Part shown: positions 9,067 to 21,035 of the stretch, one piece after another | Numbering within the stretch: position 1 is the first letter of the stretch | How the letters are laid out: each line of letters opens with the position of its first letter | NCBI RefSeq assembly: GCF_000687165.1 | Contig: NZ_KK366049.1 | Location: forward strand, 62,001 to 126,000 | DNA from: Paracidovorax oryzae ATCC 19882 | GTDB lineage: Bacteria; Pseudomonadota; Gammaproteobacteria; Burkholderiales; Burkholderiaceae_C | Reading direction: 5' to 3' | DNA length: 64,000 nt | The notes under the pieces: model-generated | The model's input: only the letters and a program-made list of their open reading frames with translations | What the model was told of the DNA's origin: nothing | Databases searched by the model: none | Position numbers and translations under genes: made by a program

Positions 9067-9276
9067 GAGGACACTCCGATTTTTTCAAATACAGCCGCAG
9101 GACATGCACGCTCCGCTTGGGAATTGCAGAGCCTGTCCGTGCGGCCTCACCTCGCCAGATAGGGTGGCGGTAACCCGGTTGGTATCTGCTGTCGCAGGCG
9201 CCGTGCTTTAAAAAGCAGGTGCGCAAGATGCAGCAAAGCCGCGCATTATAGCGCGGCCTTCGGAAGGATGTCCAGC

Positions 9277-9299
9277 CCGCACGGCTTCAACCCGTGCGG
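9277..9299 (-). terminator. Hairpin downstream of trxB
   Basis: A perfect 8-bp inverted repeat (CCGCACGG / CCGTGCGG, 7-nt loop) lies 16 nt after the trxB stop codon on the minus strand. No T-run follows on the minus strand, so it may be a weak terminator or an mRNA 3' end stabiliser. Confidence 0.45.
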
Positions 9300-9315
9300 A
9301 CGGGCAGGGCGTGCG

Positions 9316-12828
<3,513 letters not shown>

Positions 12829-12872
12829 CCGCCGGCATGCCGGAGCCTGGACGACAAGGATTGGATCGAAGC

Positions 12873-13508
12873 ATGATGAAAAAGTGGTTGGCGATCGCCG
12901 CGATCGCAGTTGGTGCCCAGGGCGCCTGGGCCGACGGCCTGGCGAGCCTGGAGTCGTTCATGAAGGGCGCCCAGGCCGGGCGCGCGGATTTCACGCAGAC
13001 CGTGACGTCGCCTCCGAAGGACGGCCAGGCGCCCCGCACCCGGACCTCCTCCGGCACCTTCGAGTTCCAGCGGCCGGGGCGCTTCAAGTTCACCTATACC
13101 AAGCCTTTCGCCCAGACCATCGTGGCCGACGGAAAGTCGCTCTGGCTCTATGACGCCGACCTGAACCAGGTCACCCAGCGGGCGCAGGCACAGGCGCTGG
13201 GCACCACGCCTGCCGCGCTGCTGGCCTCTGCCCCCGACCTGCAGGCCCTGCGCAAGGATTTCACCCTCGAATCCGCGCCGGACCAGGACGGCCTGCAATG
13301 GGTGCTCGCCACGCCGAAGACCAGGGACGGCCAGCTCAAGAGCGTGCGCGTGGGCTTTCAGGGCGAGCAGCTCGCGGCCCTGGACATCCTCGACAGCTTC
13401 GGCCAGCGGTCGGTGATCCGTTTCGCGAACGTCCAGTCCAGCGCCTCCCTGCCAGCCTCCACCTTCGAGTTCAAGCCCCCGCAGGGCGCGGACGTGGTGC
13501 GCCAGTGA
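12873..13508 (+). CDS. lolA: Outer-membrane lipoprotein carrier protein LolA
   Basis: A 211-residue periplasmic chaperone that carries lipoproteins from LolCDE to LolB. A signal peptide (MMKKWLAIAAIAVGAQGAWA, cleaved after AWA) is followed by the open beta-barrel: SLESFMKGAQAGRADFTQTV, GTFEFQRPGRFKFTYTKPF and LWLYDADLNQV are characteristic. The start at 12873 yields a proper signal peptide; a longer frame begins at 12825. The ftsK-lolA-rarA neighbourhood is conserved in many betaproteobacteria, and here rarA lies about 1.4 kb further on, interrupted by two minus-strand genes. Confidence 0.95.
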   Translation: MMKKWLAIAAIAVGAQGAWADGLASLESFMKGAQAGRADFTQTVTSPPKDGQAPRTRTSSGTFEFQRPGRFKFTYTKPFAQTIVADGKSLWLYDADLNQVTQRAQAQALGTTPAALLASAPDLQALRKDFTLESAPDQDGLQWVLATPKTRDGQLKSVRVGFQGEQLAALDILDSFGQRSVIRFANVQSSASLPASTFEFKPPQGADVVRQ

Positions 13509-13542
13509 TGCCCGGCAAGGCCGGGCGCCGCCGGCCTGCCTC

Positions 13543-13899
13543 CTAGATCCAGAGCAGTGCCAGGCCCAGTGCCGCGGGCACCGTCTGGATGTACAGGATC
13601 TTGCGGGCCACCGTGGCGGCGCCGTAGAGCCCGGCCACCAGAACGCACAGCAGGAAGAAGGTCAGCACGGCCCGCCCGTGCGGCCCGCCGAGCCACAGGC
13701 CCCAGAGCAGTCCGGCCGCCAGGAAGCCGTTGTAGAGCCCCTGGTTGGCTGCCATCACCTTCGTGTCCGCCGCGCGCTCCGGCGTGTTCCGGAACGCCCT
13801 GAGGCCTGCCGGCCTGTCCCAGAGGAACATCTCCAGAACGAGGATGTAGATGTGCAGCAGCGCGATCAGCGCGGCGACGGCATGGGCTACGAGATGCAT
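13543..13899 (-). CDS. DUF1304 integral membrane protein
   Basis: A 118-residue protein with four predicted transmembrane helices. Conserved DUF1304 features are the N-terminal HxYILxLEMFLW pattern (HIYILVLEMFLW), the KVMAANQGLYNGFLAAGLLWG segment and a final AxYGA stretch. Its function is unknown; family members are often neighbours of stress or transport genes. The start at 13899 is set where the first helix begins. The gene converges with lolA across a 34-nt gap that contains a GCCCGGC/GCCGGGC hairpin (13510-13526). Confidence 0.85.
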   Translation of the reverse strand: MHLVAHAVAALIALLHIYILVLEMFLWDRPAGLRAFRNTPERAADTKVMAANQGLYNGFLAAGLLWGLWLGGPHGRAVLTFFLLCVLVAGLYGAATVARKILYIQTVPAALGLALLWI

Positions 13900-14091
13900 G
13901 GATGTGTCTCCGGATATTGGGGGGCCTGCCCTCGGGCAAGCGCGCGACGCCGGATTGTGCGCGCGGTGCGGCGCCCGGCCTGGCACCTCGCGGACTCGGG
14001 CGCCCGGCAGTGGATGGTCGCTTCGCCTATCCGGGCATGGCTTCGCCTGCCATGCCCGGCGTTGCCGAAGCGGGTGGGCGCTGTGGCGCGA

Positions 14092-14691
14092 TCAGTCCGC
14101 GAGCAACTCCGCCACCTGCCGGCGCAGGGCGGGCAGCAATTCGCTGGCGAACCACGGATGGCGCTTCAGCCAGCCGTTGTTGCGTGGACTGGGGTGAGGC
14201 AGCACCCACAGCCCCGGAGCGTCGCGGCGCCATTCCTGCACGGCGTCGGTCAGGGACGCAGGGGGCGGGGTGCGGCGCCCGTGCCAGGCGAGAGCGTGCG
14301 CGCCGAGCACGATGGTGAGGCGGATGCCGGGCAGGGCGTCCAGCAGCGGCTTGCGCCAGGTGGCGGCGCATTCCGGGCGCGGGGGCAGGTCGCCCGAGCG
14401 GCCCGTGCCGGGGTAGCAGAAACCCATGGGGACGATCGCGATGCGCCCGGGATCGTAGAACGTCTCCCGGTCCACCCCCATCCAGGCGCGCAGCCGTTCG
14501 CCGCTCGCGTCGTCGAAGGGAATGCCGCTGGCGTGCACCTTGCGGCCCGGTGCCTGTCCCGCGACCAGGATGCGCGCGCCGGTGGATGCCTGCAGCACGG
14601 GCCGCGGCCCGAGGGGCAGGCTGTCTGCGCACAGGGTGCAACTGCGCACGCTGTGCAGCAGCGGAGCGAGATCGGGCAGGGGGCGCGGCAT
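14092..14691 (-). CDS. Uracil-DNA glycosylase family protein (Fe-S type)
   Basis: A 199-residue protein of the UDG superfamily, which removes uracil or related lesions from DNA. Motif 1 is GQAPGRKVHASGIPFDD (from residue 45), motif 2 is LPHPSPRNN. Four cysteines at 18, 21, 92 and 108 are spaced as in family 4/5 enzymes that hold a [4Fe-4S] cluster. In motif 1 the usual acidic residue after GxAPG is Lys/Val-rich, so substrate preference may differ from classical family 4 enzymes. It is divergent from rarA, another DNA-repair gene, with a 174-nt spacer. Confidence 0.85.
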   Translation of the reverse strand: MPRPLPDLAPLLHSVRSCTLCADSLPLGPRPVLQASTGARILVAGQAPGRKVHASGIPFDDASGERLRAWMGVDRETFYDPGRIAIVPMGFCYPGTGRSGDLPPRPECAATWRKPLLDALPGIRLTIVLGAHALAWHGRRTPPPASLTDAVQEWRRDAPGLWVLPHPSPRNNGWLKRHPWFASELLPALRRQVAELLAD

Positions 14692-14865
14692 GTCGTGGGA
14701 AGGTGCGGGGACGCCTTGCGGCGGCGGCCTGCAGCGTGGAGTCCCCGGATTGGTGCAGGATACCGCCTGAGGGAATAATGGGCGCGGCGGTCTGTCTTTC
14801 CCGTTCGCTCCTGCCGGTTTCCCTTCCCGACCCCACGTTCTTTCGCTGCATCGCATCCCACCGCC

Positions 14866-16170
14866 ATGGCCGATCTGTTCTCCACGCCCCCTGCCGCTCC
14901 CCTGGCCGAAGCCCTGCGCCCGGCCAGCCTGGACGAGGTGATCGGGCAGTCGCACCTGCTGGGGGAGGGCAAGCCGCTGAGGCTCGCGTTCGAATCGGGC
15001 AAGCCGCACTCCATGATCTTCTGGGGGCCGCCAGGCGTGGGCAAGACGACCCTTGCCCGGCTCACGGCCACGGCGTTCCATTGCGAATTCATCGCCCTGT
15101 CTGCCGTGTTCTCCGGTGTCAAGGACATCCGTGCGGCGATGGAGCAGGCGCAGCACAACCTGGCGATGGGCAAGCACACGATCCTGTTCGTCGATGAAAT
15201 CCACCGGTTCAACAAGTCCCAGCAGGACGCGCTGCTTCCCTATGCGGAAAGCGGCCTGGTCACCTTCATCGGGGCCACCACCGAGAACCCTTCCTTCGAG
15301 GTGAACTCGGCCCTGCTGTCGCGCGCCCAGGTCTATGTACTGAAGTCGCTGACGGACGAGGAACTGCGGCTGCTCTTGAAGCGTGCGCAGGAGATGACCC
15401 TCAGTCATCTGCAGTTCGACGACTTGGCAACGGACACCATCATCGGCTATGCGGACGGCGACGCGAGACGGTTCCTGAACCTGCTGGAGCAGACCAGTAC
15501 GGCAGCGGGGGCTTCCGGGATCACGAGGATCACTGCCGATTTCCTGCAGAACGCATTGACGCTGAACAGCCGGCGTTTCGACAAGGGCGGGGACAATTTC
15601 TACGACCAGATTTCCGCCTTGCACAAGTCGGTGCGCGGCTCCCATCCGGACGCGGCCCTCTACTGGCTCACGCGCATGCTGGACGGCGGTGCGGACGCAC
15701 GGTATCTGTCGCGGCGCATTGTCCGCATGGCGTGGGAAGACATCGGGCTGGCCGATCCGAGGGCCATGCAGATCGCCAACGACGCAGCGCTGACCTATGA
15801 GCGGCTGGGAAGCCCGGAGGGCGAGCTGGCCCTGGGGCAGGCCGTGATCTACCTGGCGGTGGCTGCCAAGAGCAACGCCGGTTACAACGCCTACAACGCG
15901 GCCCGGGCCTTCGTGAAGAAGGACAAGAGCCGCGAAGTGCCGGTCCACCTGCGCAACGCACCCACCAAGCTCATGAAGGAACTGGGCTACGGCCATGAGT
16001 ACCGGTACGCGCATGATGAGCCCAACGCCTACGCTGCCGGGGAGACCTATCTTCCTGACGGCATGGACGAGCCGGGCTGGTACCAACCGGTGCCCAGAGG
16101 CCTCGAGGTGAAGATCGCGGAGAAGCTGGCCACCCTCAGAAGCTGGGACGAAGAAGCCGGCAGGAAATGA
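14866..16170 (+). CDS. rarA: Replication-associated recombination protein A
   Basis: A 434-residue AAA+ ATPase (RarA/MgsA/WRNIP1 family) acting at stalled replication forks. Seen: N-terminal LAEALRPASLDEVIGQSHLL, Walker A GPPGVGKT (54-61), Walker B ILFVDEIHRFNKSQQDALLP, sensor GATTENPSFEVNSALLSRAQV, and the tetramerisation C-terminal domain with PDAALYWLTRMLDGGADARYL and RMAWEDIGLADPRAM. Full length for the family. In betaproteobacteria rarA normally follows lolA, as it nearly does here. Confidence 0.96.
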   Translation: MADLFSTPPAAPLAEALRPASLDEVIGQSHLLGEGKPLRLAFESGKPHSMIFWGPPGVGKTTLARLTATAFHCEFIALSAVFSGVKDIRAAMEQAQHNLAMGKHTILFVDEIHRFNKSQQDALLPYAESGLVTFIGATTENPSFEVNSALLSRAQVYVLKSLTDEELRLLLKRAQEMTLSHLQFDDLATDTIIGYADGDARRFLNLLEQTSTAAGASGITRITADFLQNALTLNSRRFDKGGDNFYDQISALHKSVRGSHPDAALYWLTRMLDGGADARYLSRRIVRMAWEDIGLADPRAMQIANDAALTYERLGSPEGELALGQAVIYLAVAAKSNAGYNAYNAARAFVKKDKSREVPVHLRNAPTKLMKELGYGHEYRYAHDEPNAYAAGETYLPDGMDEPGWYQPVPRGLEVKIAEKLATLRSWDEEAGRK

Positions 16171-16483
16171 GGTGAAGTCCGGAGGACGGGGCGACGGATG
16201 GTCGCCTCGCGTTCGCACATGCGGACGCCCGGCCCCGCGTCCGTACCTGAATGGATCAGTGCGCCTAATGGCTTATGCGGGCTCCTGATGCCCTGTCCAT
16301 CCCCGGGAAAACCCCGTCCAGCCGTGGTAAGGCGGCCGCAAGGCATCTGGCTACAATCCCGCACCAAACCCGCGTGGCACCTGTCCTGGCGGGTTTTTTG
16401 CTACATGGCAATCGGGCCCAAAAGGCTGAACCGATTCCCGGCCCAATAACGGGATGGGACGTTATCAACGAAGGACTTTTTCT
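16171..16483 (+). promoter_or_regulatory. livH leader region with possible promoter and attenuator-like hairpin
   Basis: This 313-nt non-coding stretch precedes livH. A TACAAT hexamer (16352-16357) could be a -10 element, with no convincing -35. Immediately after the implied start lies a stem AACCCGC / GCGGGTT (16367-16373 and 16389-16395) followed by T6, a compact intrinsic terminator. It either ends transcripts arriving from rarA or acts as an attenuator in the liv leader. The livH ribosome binding site is GAAGGA at about 16470. I see no leader peptide rich in branched-chain codons. Confidence 0.45.
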
Positions 16484-17413
16484 ATGGACATTTTGCTGCA
16501 GCAGATCATCAACGGTCTGGTCCTCGGCAGCATGTACGCCTTGATAGCCTTGGGCTACACAATGGTGTACGGCATCATTCAGTTGATCAACTTCGCCCAC
16601 GGGGAAGTGCTCATGATCGGGGCGCTGACCAGTTGGAGCTGCATCGGGCTGATGCAGGAAGCCATGCCGGGCGCGCCGGGCTGGGTCATCCTCCTGCTGG
16701 CCACCATCATCGCCTGCGTGGTCGCCGCCGCGCTCAACTTCACCATCGAAAAGGTCGCCTACCGTCCGCTGCGCAGCAGCCCCCGGCTCGCTCCCCTGAT
16801 CACCGCCATCGGCATGTCCATCCTGCTGCAGACGCTGGCGATGATCATCTGGAAGCCGAACTACAAGCCCTATCCCACGCTGCTGCCGACCACGCCGTTC
16901 CAGATCGGCGGTGCGGTGATCACCTCCACGCAGGTGCTGATCCTGGCCGTCACGGCCATCTCGCTCGCCTCGCTGGTCTACCTGGTCAACTACACCAAGC
17001 TCGGCCGCGCCATGCGCGCCACCGCAGAGAACCCGCGCGTCGCCGCCCTGATGGGCGTCAAGCCGGACATGGTGATCTCGGCCACCTTCATCATCGGCGC
17101 CGTGCTCGCCGCGATCGCCGGCATCATGTACGCCTCCAACTACGGCACCGCCCAGCACACCATGGGCTTCCTGCCGGGCCTGAAGGCCTTCACGGCGGCC
17201 GTGTTCGGCGGCATCGGCAACCTGGCCGGCGCGGTGGTGGGCGGCATCCTGCTGGGGCTCATCGAGGCCATCGGCTCGGGCTACATCGGCACCCTCACGG
17301 GCGGCCTGCTGGGCAGCAACTACACCGACATCTTCGCCTTCATCGTGCTGATCATCATCCTCACGCTGCGCCCCTCGGGCCTGCTGGGCGAGCGTGTGGC
17401 CGACCGTGCCTGA
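16484..17413 (+). CDS. livH: Branched-chain amino-acid ABC transporter permease LivH
   Basis: A 309-residue inner-membrane permease with about eight transmembrane helices. The N-terminus (LLQQIINGLVLGSMYALIALGYT) and the signature ALMGVKPDMVIS coupling loop, GIMYASNYGT and AVFGGIGNLAGAVVGGILLG are typical LivH sequences. It pairs with LivM to form the membrane channel of a high-affinity Leu/Ile/Val (or related substrate) importer. It is the first gene of livHMGF; livM starts 13 nt after its stop. No substrate-binding protein gene is in this operon. Confidence 0.95.
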   Translation: MDILLQQIINGLVLGSMYALIALGYTMVYGIIQLINFAHGEVLMIGALTSWSCIGLMQEAMPGAPGWVILLLATIIACVVAAALNFTIEKVAYRPLRSSPRLAPLITAIGMSILLQTLAMIIWKPNYKPYPTLLPTTPFQIGGAVITSTQVLILAVTAISLASLVYLVNYTKLGRAMRATAENPRVAALMGVKPDMVISATFIIGAVLAAIAGIMYASNYGTAQHTMGFLPGLKAFTAAVFGGIGNLAGAVVGGILLGLIEAIGSGYIGTLTGGLLGSNYTDIFAFIVLIIILTLRPSGLLGERVADRA

Positions 17414-17426
17414 GGAGAGCATTCCC

Positions 17427-18503
17427 ATGAAAAACAACAAAGCCCAGTGGATCATCGGCGCCATCGCGCTGCTCGTCCTGCCGCTCATCCTGCAGTCCTT
17501 CGGCAACGCCTGGGTCCGCATCGCCGACCTCGCGCTGCTCTACGTCATGCTCGCCCTGGGCCTGAACATCGTGGTCGGCTACGCCGGCCTGCTGGACCTC
17601 GGCTACGTGGCCTTCTATGCCGTGGGGGCCTACCTCTTCGGCCTCATGGCGTCCCCCCACCTGTCGGACACCTTCGCGAGCTTCGCGGCCATGTTCCCCA
17701 ACGGGCTGCACACCTCCCTGTGGCTCGTGATACCGCTGGCCGCGCTGGTGGCCGCGCTCTTCGGGGCGCTGCTGGGGGCGCCCACGCTCAAGCTGCGCGG
17801 GGACTACCTCGCCATCGTGACGCTGGGCTTCGGCGAGATCATCCGCATCTTCCTGAACAACCTGGACCACCCCATCAACCTGACCAACGGCCCCAAGGGC
17901 ATCGGCCAGATCGACTCGGTCAAGATCTTCGGCCTGGATCTCGGCCGGCGCCTGGAGCTGTTCGGCTACGACATCAACTCCGTCACGCTCTACTACTACC
18001 TGTTCCTGATCCTGGTGGTGTTCAGCGTCATCATCTGCTACCGGCTGCAGGACTCGCGCATCGGCCGCGCCTGGATGGCCATCCGCGAGGACGAGATCGC
18101 CGCCAAGGCCATGGGCATCAACACCCGCAACCTCAAGCTGCTGGCCTTCGGCATGGGCGCGTCCTTCGGCGGCGTGTCCGGCGCGATGTTCGGTGCCTTC
18201 CAGGGCTTCGTGTCGCCCGAGTCCTTCAGCCTGATGGAGTCGGTGATGATCGTCGCCATGGTGGTGCTGGGCGGCATCGGCCACATCCCGGGCGTGATCC
18301 TGGGTGCCGTGCTGCTGTCCGCGCTGCCCGAGGTGCTGCGCTACGTGGCCGGCCCGCTGCAGTCCATGACGGACGGCCGCCTCGACTCCGCCATCCTGCG
18401 GCAGTTGCTGATCGCGCTGGCCATGATCATCATCATGCTGCTGCGCCCGCGCGGCCTCTGGCCGTCGCCCGAGCACGGCAAGAGCCTCGTGCAGAAGTCC
18501 TGA
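17427..18503 (+). CDS. livM: Branched-chain amino-acid ABC transporter permease LivM
   Basis: A 358-residue permease with an N-terminal helix and a core of about eight more, including NIVVGYAGLLDLGYVAFYAVGAY, LGAPTLKLRGDYLAIVTLGFGEIIR and the EAA-like loop RAWMAIREDEIAAKAMGIN. These are diagnostic for LivM. The start at 17427 follows a GAGGAGAG ribosome binding site. It forms the heterodimeric channel with LivH. Confidence 0.95.
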   Translation: MKNNKAQWIIGAIALLVLPLILQSFGNAWVRIADLALLYVMLALGLNIVVGYAGLLDLGYVAFYAVGAYLFGLMASPHLSDTFASFAAMFPNGLHTSLWLVIPLAALVAALFGALLGAPTLKLRGDYLAIVTLGFGEIIRIFLNNLDHPINLTNGPKGIGQIDSVKIFGLDLGRRLELFGYDINSVTLYYYLFLILVVFSVIICYRLQDSRIGRAWMAIREDEIAAKAMGINTRNLKLLAFGMGASFGGVSGAMFGAFQGFVSPESFSLMESVMIVAMVVLGGIGHIPGVILGAVLLSALPEVLRYVAGPLQSMTDGRLDSAILRQLLIALAMIIIMLLRPRGLWPSPEHGKSLVQKS

Positions 18504-18521
18504 GAACACCCTTCGAGAGCA

Positions 18522-19310
18522 ATGAACATGGCAGAAACAACCAACGAAGTGGTGCTGCAGGTCGCCGGTATTTCCAAGCGCTTCGGCGGGCTGCAGGCCC
18601 TGTCCGACGTGGGCATCACCATCGGCCGCGGCCAGGTCTACGGCCTCATCGGCCCCAACGGCGCAGGCAAGACCACCTTCTTCAACGTCATCACGGGCCT
18701 CTACACGCCCGACAGCGGCACCTTCCAGCTGGCCGGCAAGCCCTATGAGCCCACGGCGGTGCACGAGGTCGCCAAGGCGGGCATCGCGCGCACGTTCCAG
18801 AACATCCGCCTCTTCGCCGAGATGACGGCGCTCGAGAACGTGATGGTGGGCCGGCACATCCGCACGCAGTCCGGCCTGATCGGCGCGGTCTTCCGCACCA
18901 GGGCCTTCAAGGAGGAAGAGGCCGCGATCGCCAGGCGCGCGCAGGAACTGCTCGACTACGTGGGCATCGGCAAGTACGCCGATTTCAAGGCACGCACCCT
19001 GTCCTACGGCGACCAGCGCCGCCTGGAGATCGCGCGCGCCCTGGCCACCGATCCCCAGCTGATCGCGCTCGACGAGCCCGCGGCCGGCATGAACGCCACC
19101 GAGAAGGTGCAGCTGCGCGAGCTGATCGACCGCATCCGCCGCGACAACCGCACCATCCTGCTCATCGAGCACGACGTGAAGCTGGTGATGGGCCTGTGCG
19201 ACCGCGTGACCGTGCTCGACTACGGCAAGCAGATTGCCGAAGGAACCCCTGCCGACGTGCAGAAGAATGAAAAAGTGATTGAGGCCTACCTGGGCACCGG
19301 AGGACACTGA
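18522..19310 (+). CDS. livG: Branched-chain amino-acid ABC transporter ATPase LivG
   Basis: A 262-residue ATP-binding subunit: Walker A GPNGAGKTT, Q-loop TFQNIRLF, the degenerate LivG signature LSYGDQRRLEIARAL and Walker B LIALDEPAAGMN, closing with the H-loop IEHDVKLVMGLCDR. ATG codons at 18522 and 18528 are both plausible starts. The stop is 2 nt before livF, indicating translational coupling. Confidence 0.95.
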   Translation: MNMAETTNEVVLQVAGISKRFGGLQALSDVGITIGRGQVYGLIGPNGAGKTTFFNVITGLYTPDSGTFQLAGKPYEPTAVHEVAKAGIARTFQNIRLFAEMTALENVMVGRHIRTQSGLIGAVFRTRAFKEEEAAIARRAQELLDYVGIGKYADFKARTLSYGDQRRLEIARALATDPQLIALDEPAAGMNATEKVQLRELIDRIRRDNRTILLIEHDVKLVMGLCDRVTVLDYGKQIAEGTPADVQKNEKVIEAYLGTGGH

Positions 19311-19312
19311 GC

Positions 19313-20041
19313 ATGGCCGAGAAATCCAACAACGTACTGCTGTCCGTGAAGGGTCTGAAGGTGGCCTACGGCGGCATCCAGGCCGTCAAGGGCGTGGACT
19401 TCGAGGTGCGCGAGGGCGAGCTCGTCTCCCTCATCGGCTCCAACGGCGCCGGCAAGACCACGACGATGAAGGCCATCACCGGCACGCTGGCGATGAACGA
19501 CGGCGACATCCACTACCTGGGCGAGAGCATCCGCGGCAAGGGCGCCTGGGACCTCGTGAAGAAGGGGCTGGTGATGGTGCCGGAGGGCCGCGGCGTGTTC
19601 GCCCGCATGACCATCACCGAGAACCTGCTGATGGGCGCCTACACGCGCAACGACAAGGCCGGCATCCAGGCCGACATCGAGAAGATGTTCAACATCTTCC
19701 CGCGCCTGCGCGAGCGCAAGGACCAGCTCGCGGGCACCATGTCCGGCGGCGAGCAGCAGATGCTCGCCATGGGCCGCGCGCTCATGAGCCAGCCCAAGGT
19801 GCTGCTGCTGGACGAACCCTCCATGGGCCTGTCCCCCATCATGGTGGACAAGATCTTCGAGGTGGTGCGCGATGTCTATGCCCTGGGCGTGACCATCGTG
19901 CTGGTCGAGCAGAACGCCAGCCGCGCGCTGGCCCTGGCCGACCGCGGCTACGTGATGGAATCCGGCCTGATCACCATGACCGGCCCGGGCCAGGACCTGC
20001 TGAGCGATCCGCGCGTGCGCGCCGCCTACCTGGGCGAGTGA
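19313..20041 (+). CDS. livF: Branched-chain amino-acid ABC transporter ATPase LivF
   Basis: A 242-residue ATPase partnering LivG. Walker A GSNGAGKTT, signature MSGGEQQMLAMGRAL, Walker B LLLDEPSMGLSP and H-loop VEQNASRAL are all intact. It is the last gene of the liv operon; a strong terminator follows 31 nt after the stop. Confidence 0.95.
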   Translation: MAEKSNNVLLSVKGLKVAYGGIQAVKGVDFEVREGELVSLIGSNGAGKTTTMKAITGTLAMNDGDIHYLGESIRGKGAWDLVKKGLVMVPEGRGVFARMTITENLLMGAYTRNDKAGIQADIEKMFNIFPRLRERKDQLAGTMSGGEQQMLAMGRALMSQPKVLLLDEPSMGLSPIMVDKIFEVVRDVYALGVTIVLVEQNASRALALADRGYVMESGLITMTGPGQDLLSDPRVRAAYLGE

Positions 20042-20072
20042 CGCGCGATGGCGCCCCGCGCCACGGACGAGA

Positions 20073-20096
20073 AAAAGGCCCTGCGAAGGGCCTTTT
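20073..20096 (+). terminator. Intrinsic terminator of livHMGF
   Basis: A 9-bp perfect stem AAAAGGCCC / GGGCCTTTT with a 6-nt loop ends in a T-tract. The A-tract on the left side could also let it serve the convergent beta-barrel gene. Confidence 0.85.
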
Positions 20097-20115
20097 GCGT
20101 TTCCTGGCGGGCGAC

Positions 20116-20718
20116 TCAGTACCGGTACTGCACGCCGAGCGTCGTCATGTCCACATCCGACTTGCCGTCGGCGAAGTGCAGGCGGTGGCGCTCCCACTCC
20201 AGCACGGCGGCCCACTGCGGATTGAAGGCCCAGCGCACGCCTGCGCCATAGGACAGCCCGAAGCCGCTGTCGTTGCCCGTGGCCACGCCGAAGCCGGGAT
20301 CGCCGGAAGTCTTCGTGCGGCCGTAGGTCGTGCCGAGCTTGCCGAAGACGTCGAACTGGTCGCCGATCGGGGCACGGCCCACCAGGCTGAAATTCAGCCC
20401 CTGCGCCTTGGTGTCTCCGCCGAGGCGGCTGGCGGTGCCGAAGTTCAGGTAGCCGAACTCCACCCCGAAGTTGGGATGGAAGAATCCGCCCGTGTAGAGC
20501 TTCCAGCCGGTGTCGCTGTCGTCGAAGTTGAAGAGGCTGGTGCCGTTGCGCAGGTCGTATTTGGACTGGCCCGCGCTCAGGCCGATGTAGCCCTGCTGCG
20601 TGGCGGGTATGAAGGAGTTGCCGGTCGCGCGGCTGGCCTGCGCGTGGGCGGCCATGGTGCCGCAGGCGAGCGCGAGGGCGCAGGACAGCAGCCGGAAGGA
20701 GCGGTTCGGTGTGTGCAT
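20116..20718 (-). CDS. Outer-membrane beta-barrel protein (OmpA/OmpW-like TM domain)
   Basis: A 200-residue protein with a signal peptide (MHTPNRSF then hydrophobic residues, cleavage after AAHA). The mature part alternates polar and aromatic residues in eight likely strands (GYIGLSAGQSKYD, WKLYTGGFFHPNFGVEFGYL, LNFSLVGRAPIGDQFDVFGKLG, VRWAFNPQWAAVLEWERH) and ends in the aromatic QYRY, a typical outer-membrane insertion signature. The small OmpA-type barrel domain is recognisable; there is no C-terminal peptidoglycan-binding domain. Function cannot be set more closely. It is divergent from the phosphate uptake genes. Confidence 0.8.
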   Translation of the reverse strand: MHTPNRSFRLLSCALALACGTMAAHAQASRATGNSFIPATQQGYIGLSAGQSKYDLRNGTSLFNFDDSDTGWKLYTGGFFHPNFGVEFGYLNFGTASRLGGDTKAQGLNFSLVGRAPIGDQFDVFGKLGTTYGRTKTSGDPGFGVATGNDSGFGLSYGAGVRWAFNPQWAAVLEWERHRLHFADGKSDVDMTTLGVQYRY

Positions 20719-20964
20719 GGATGTTCCTTGTAGTGGGAGGGCGGCTGGACGGTGGCAGGGTGGGCTGCTGCACCTCGGCCCGCGCACGGGCCTTGGGCCA
20801 TTGGAAGGGCCGTGGCACTGCAGGTTTGTGGGCACTCACGTGCCGCGGCTGTAGGAATGCGCTCACAAGTGGTGCATGCGCCGGCACAACGCTGCGCATC
20901 GGGCGGCATCTCTGCGTATCGGAGCGGGATCGCGGTCGCGGTTAAACTCGCGCCTTTCTTGAAA
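20719..20964. other. Intergenic region between the beta-barrel gene and the phosphate locus
   Basis: This stretch is non-coding on the codon evidence I can apply. It must carry the promoter of the minus-strand beta-barrel gene. No convincing terminator, repeat or RNA gene was seen outside the Pho-box segment that follows. Confidence 0.5.
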
Positions 20965-20982
20965 TCGTCACCATTTCGTCAC
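20965..20982 (+). promoter_or_regulatory. Probable Pho box upstream of DUF47-pit
   Basis: Two identical 7-bp direct repeats TCGTCAC are separated by the 4-bp spacer CATT, giving the 11-bp periodicity of a PhoB box (consensus repeat CTGTCAT). The site lies 53 nt before the DUF47 start and is followed by AT-rich sequence suited to a -10. Its position before phosphate-uptake genes supports PhoB control. Confidence 0.65.
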
Positions 20983-21035
20983 AATGCGGCAGCCGCCGGA
21001 TGTGGCGCATGCCTGCCAGTCGTCCAGGAGTCCCC

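Noticed and set aside
14697-16218. N-terminal extension of the glycosylase frame across rarA
   Set aside because: The upstream part lies antisense to rarA and has no homology; the UDG motif set begins at 14691.
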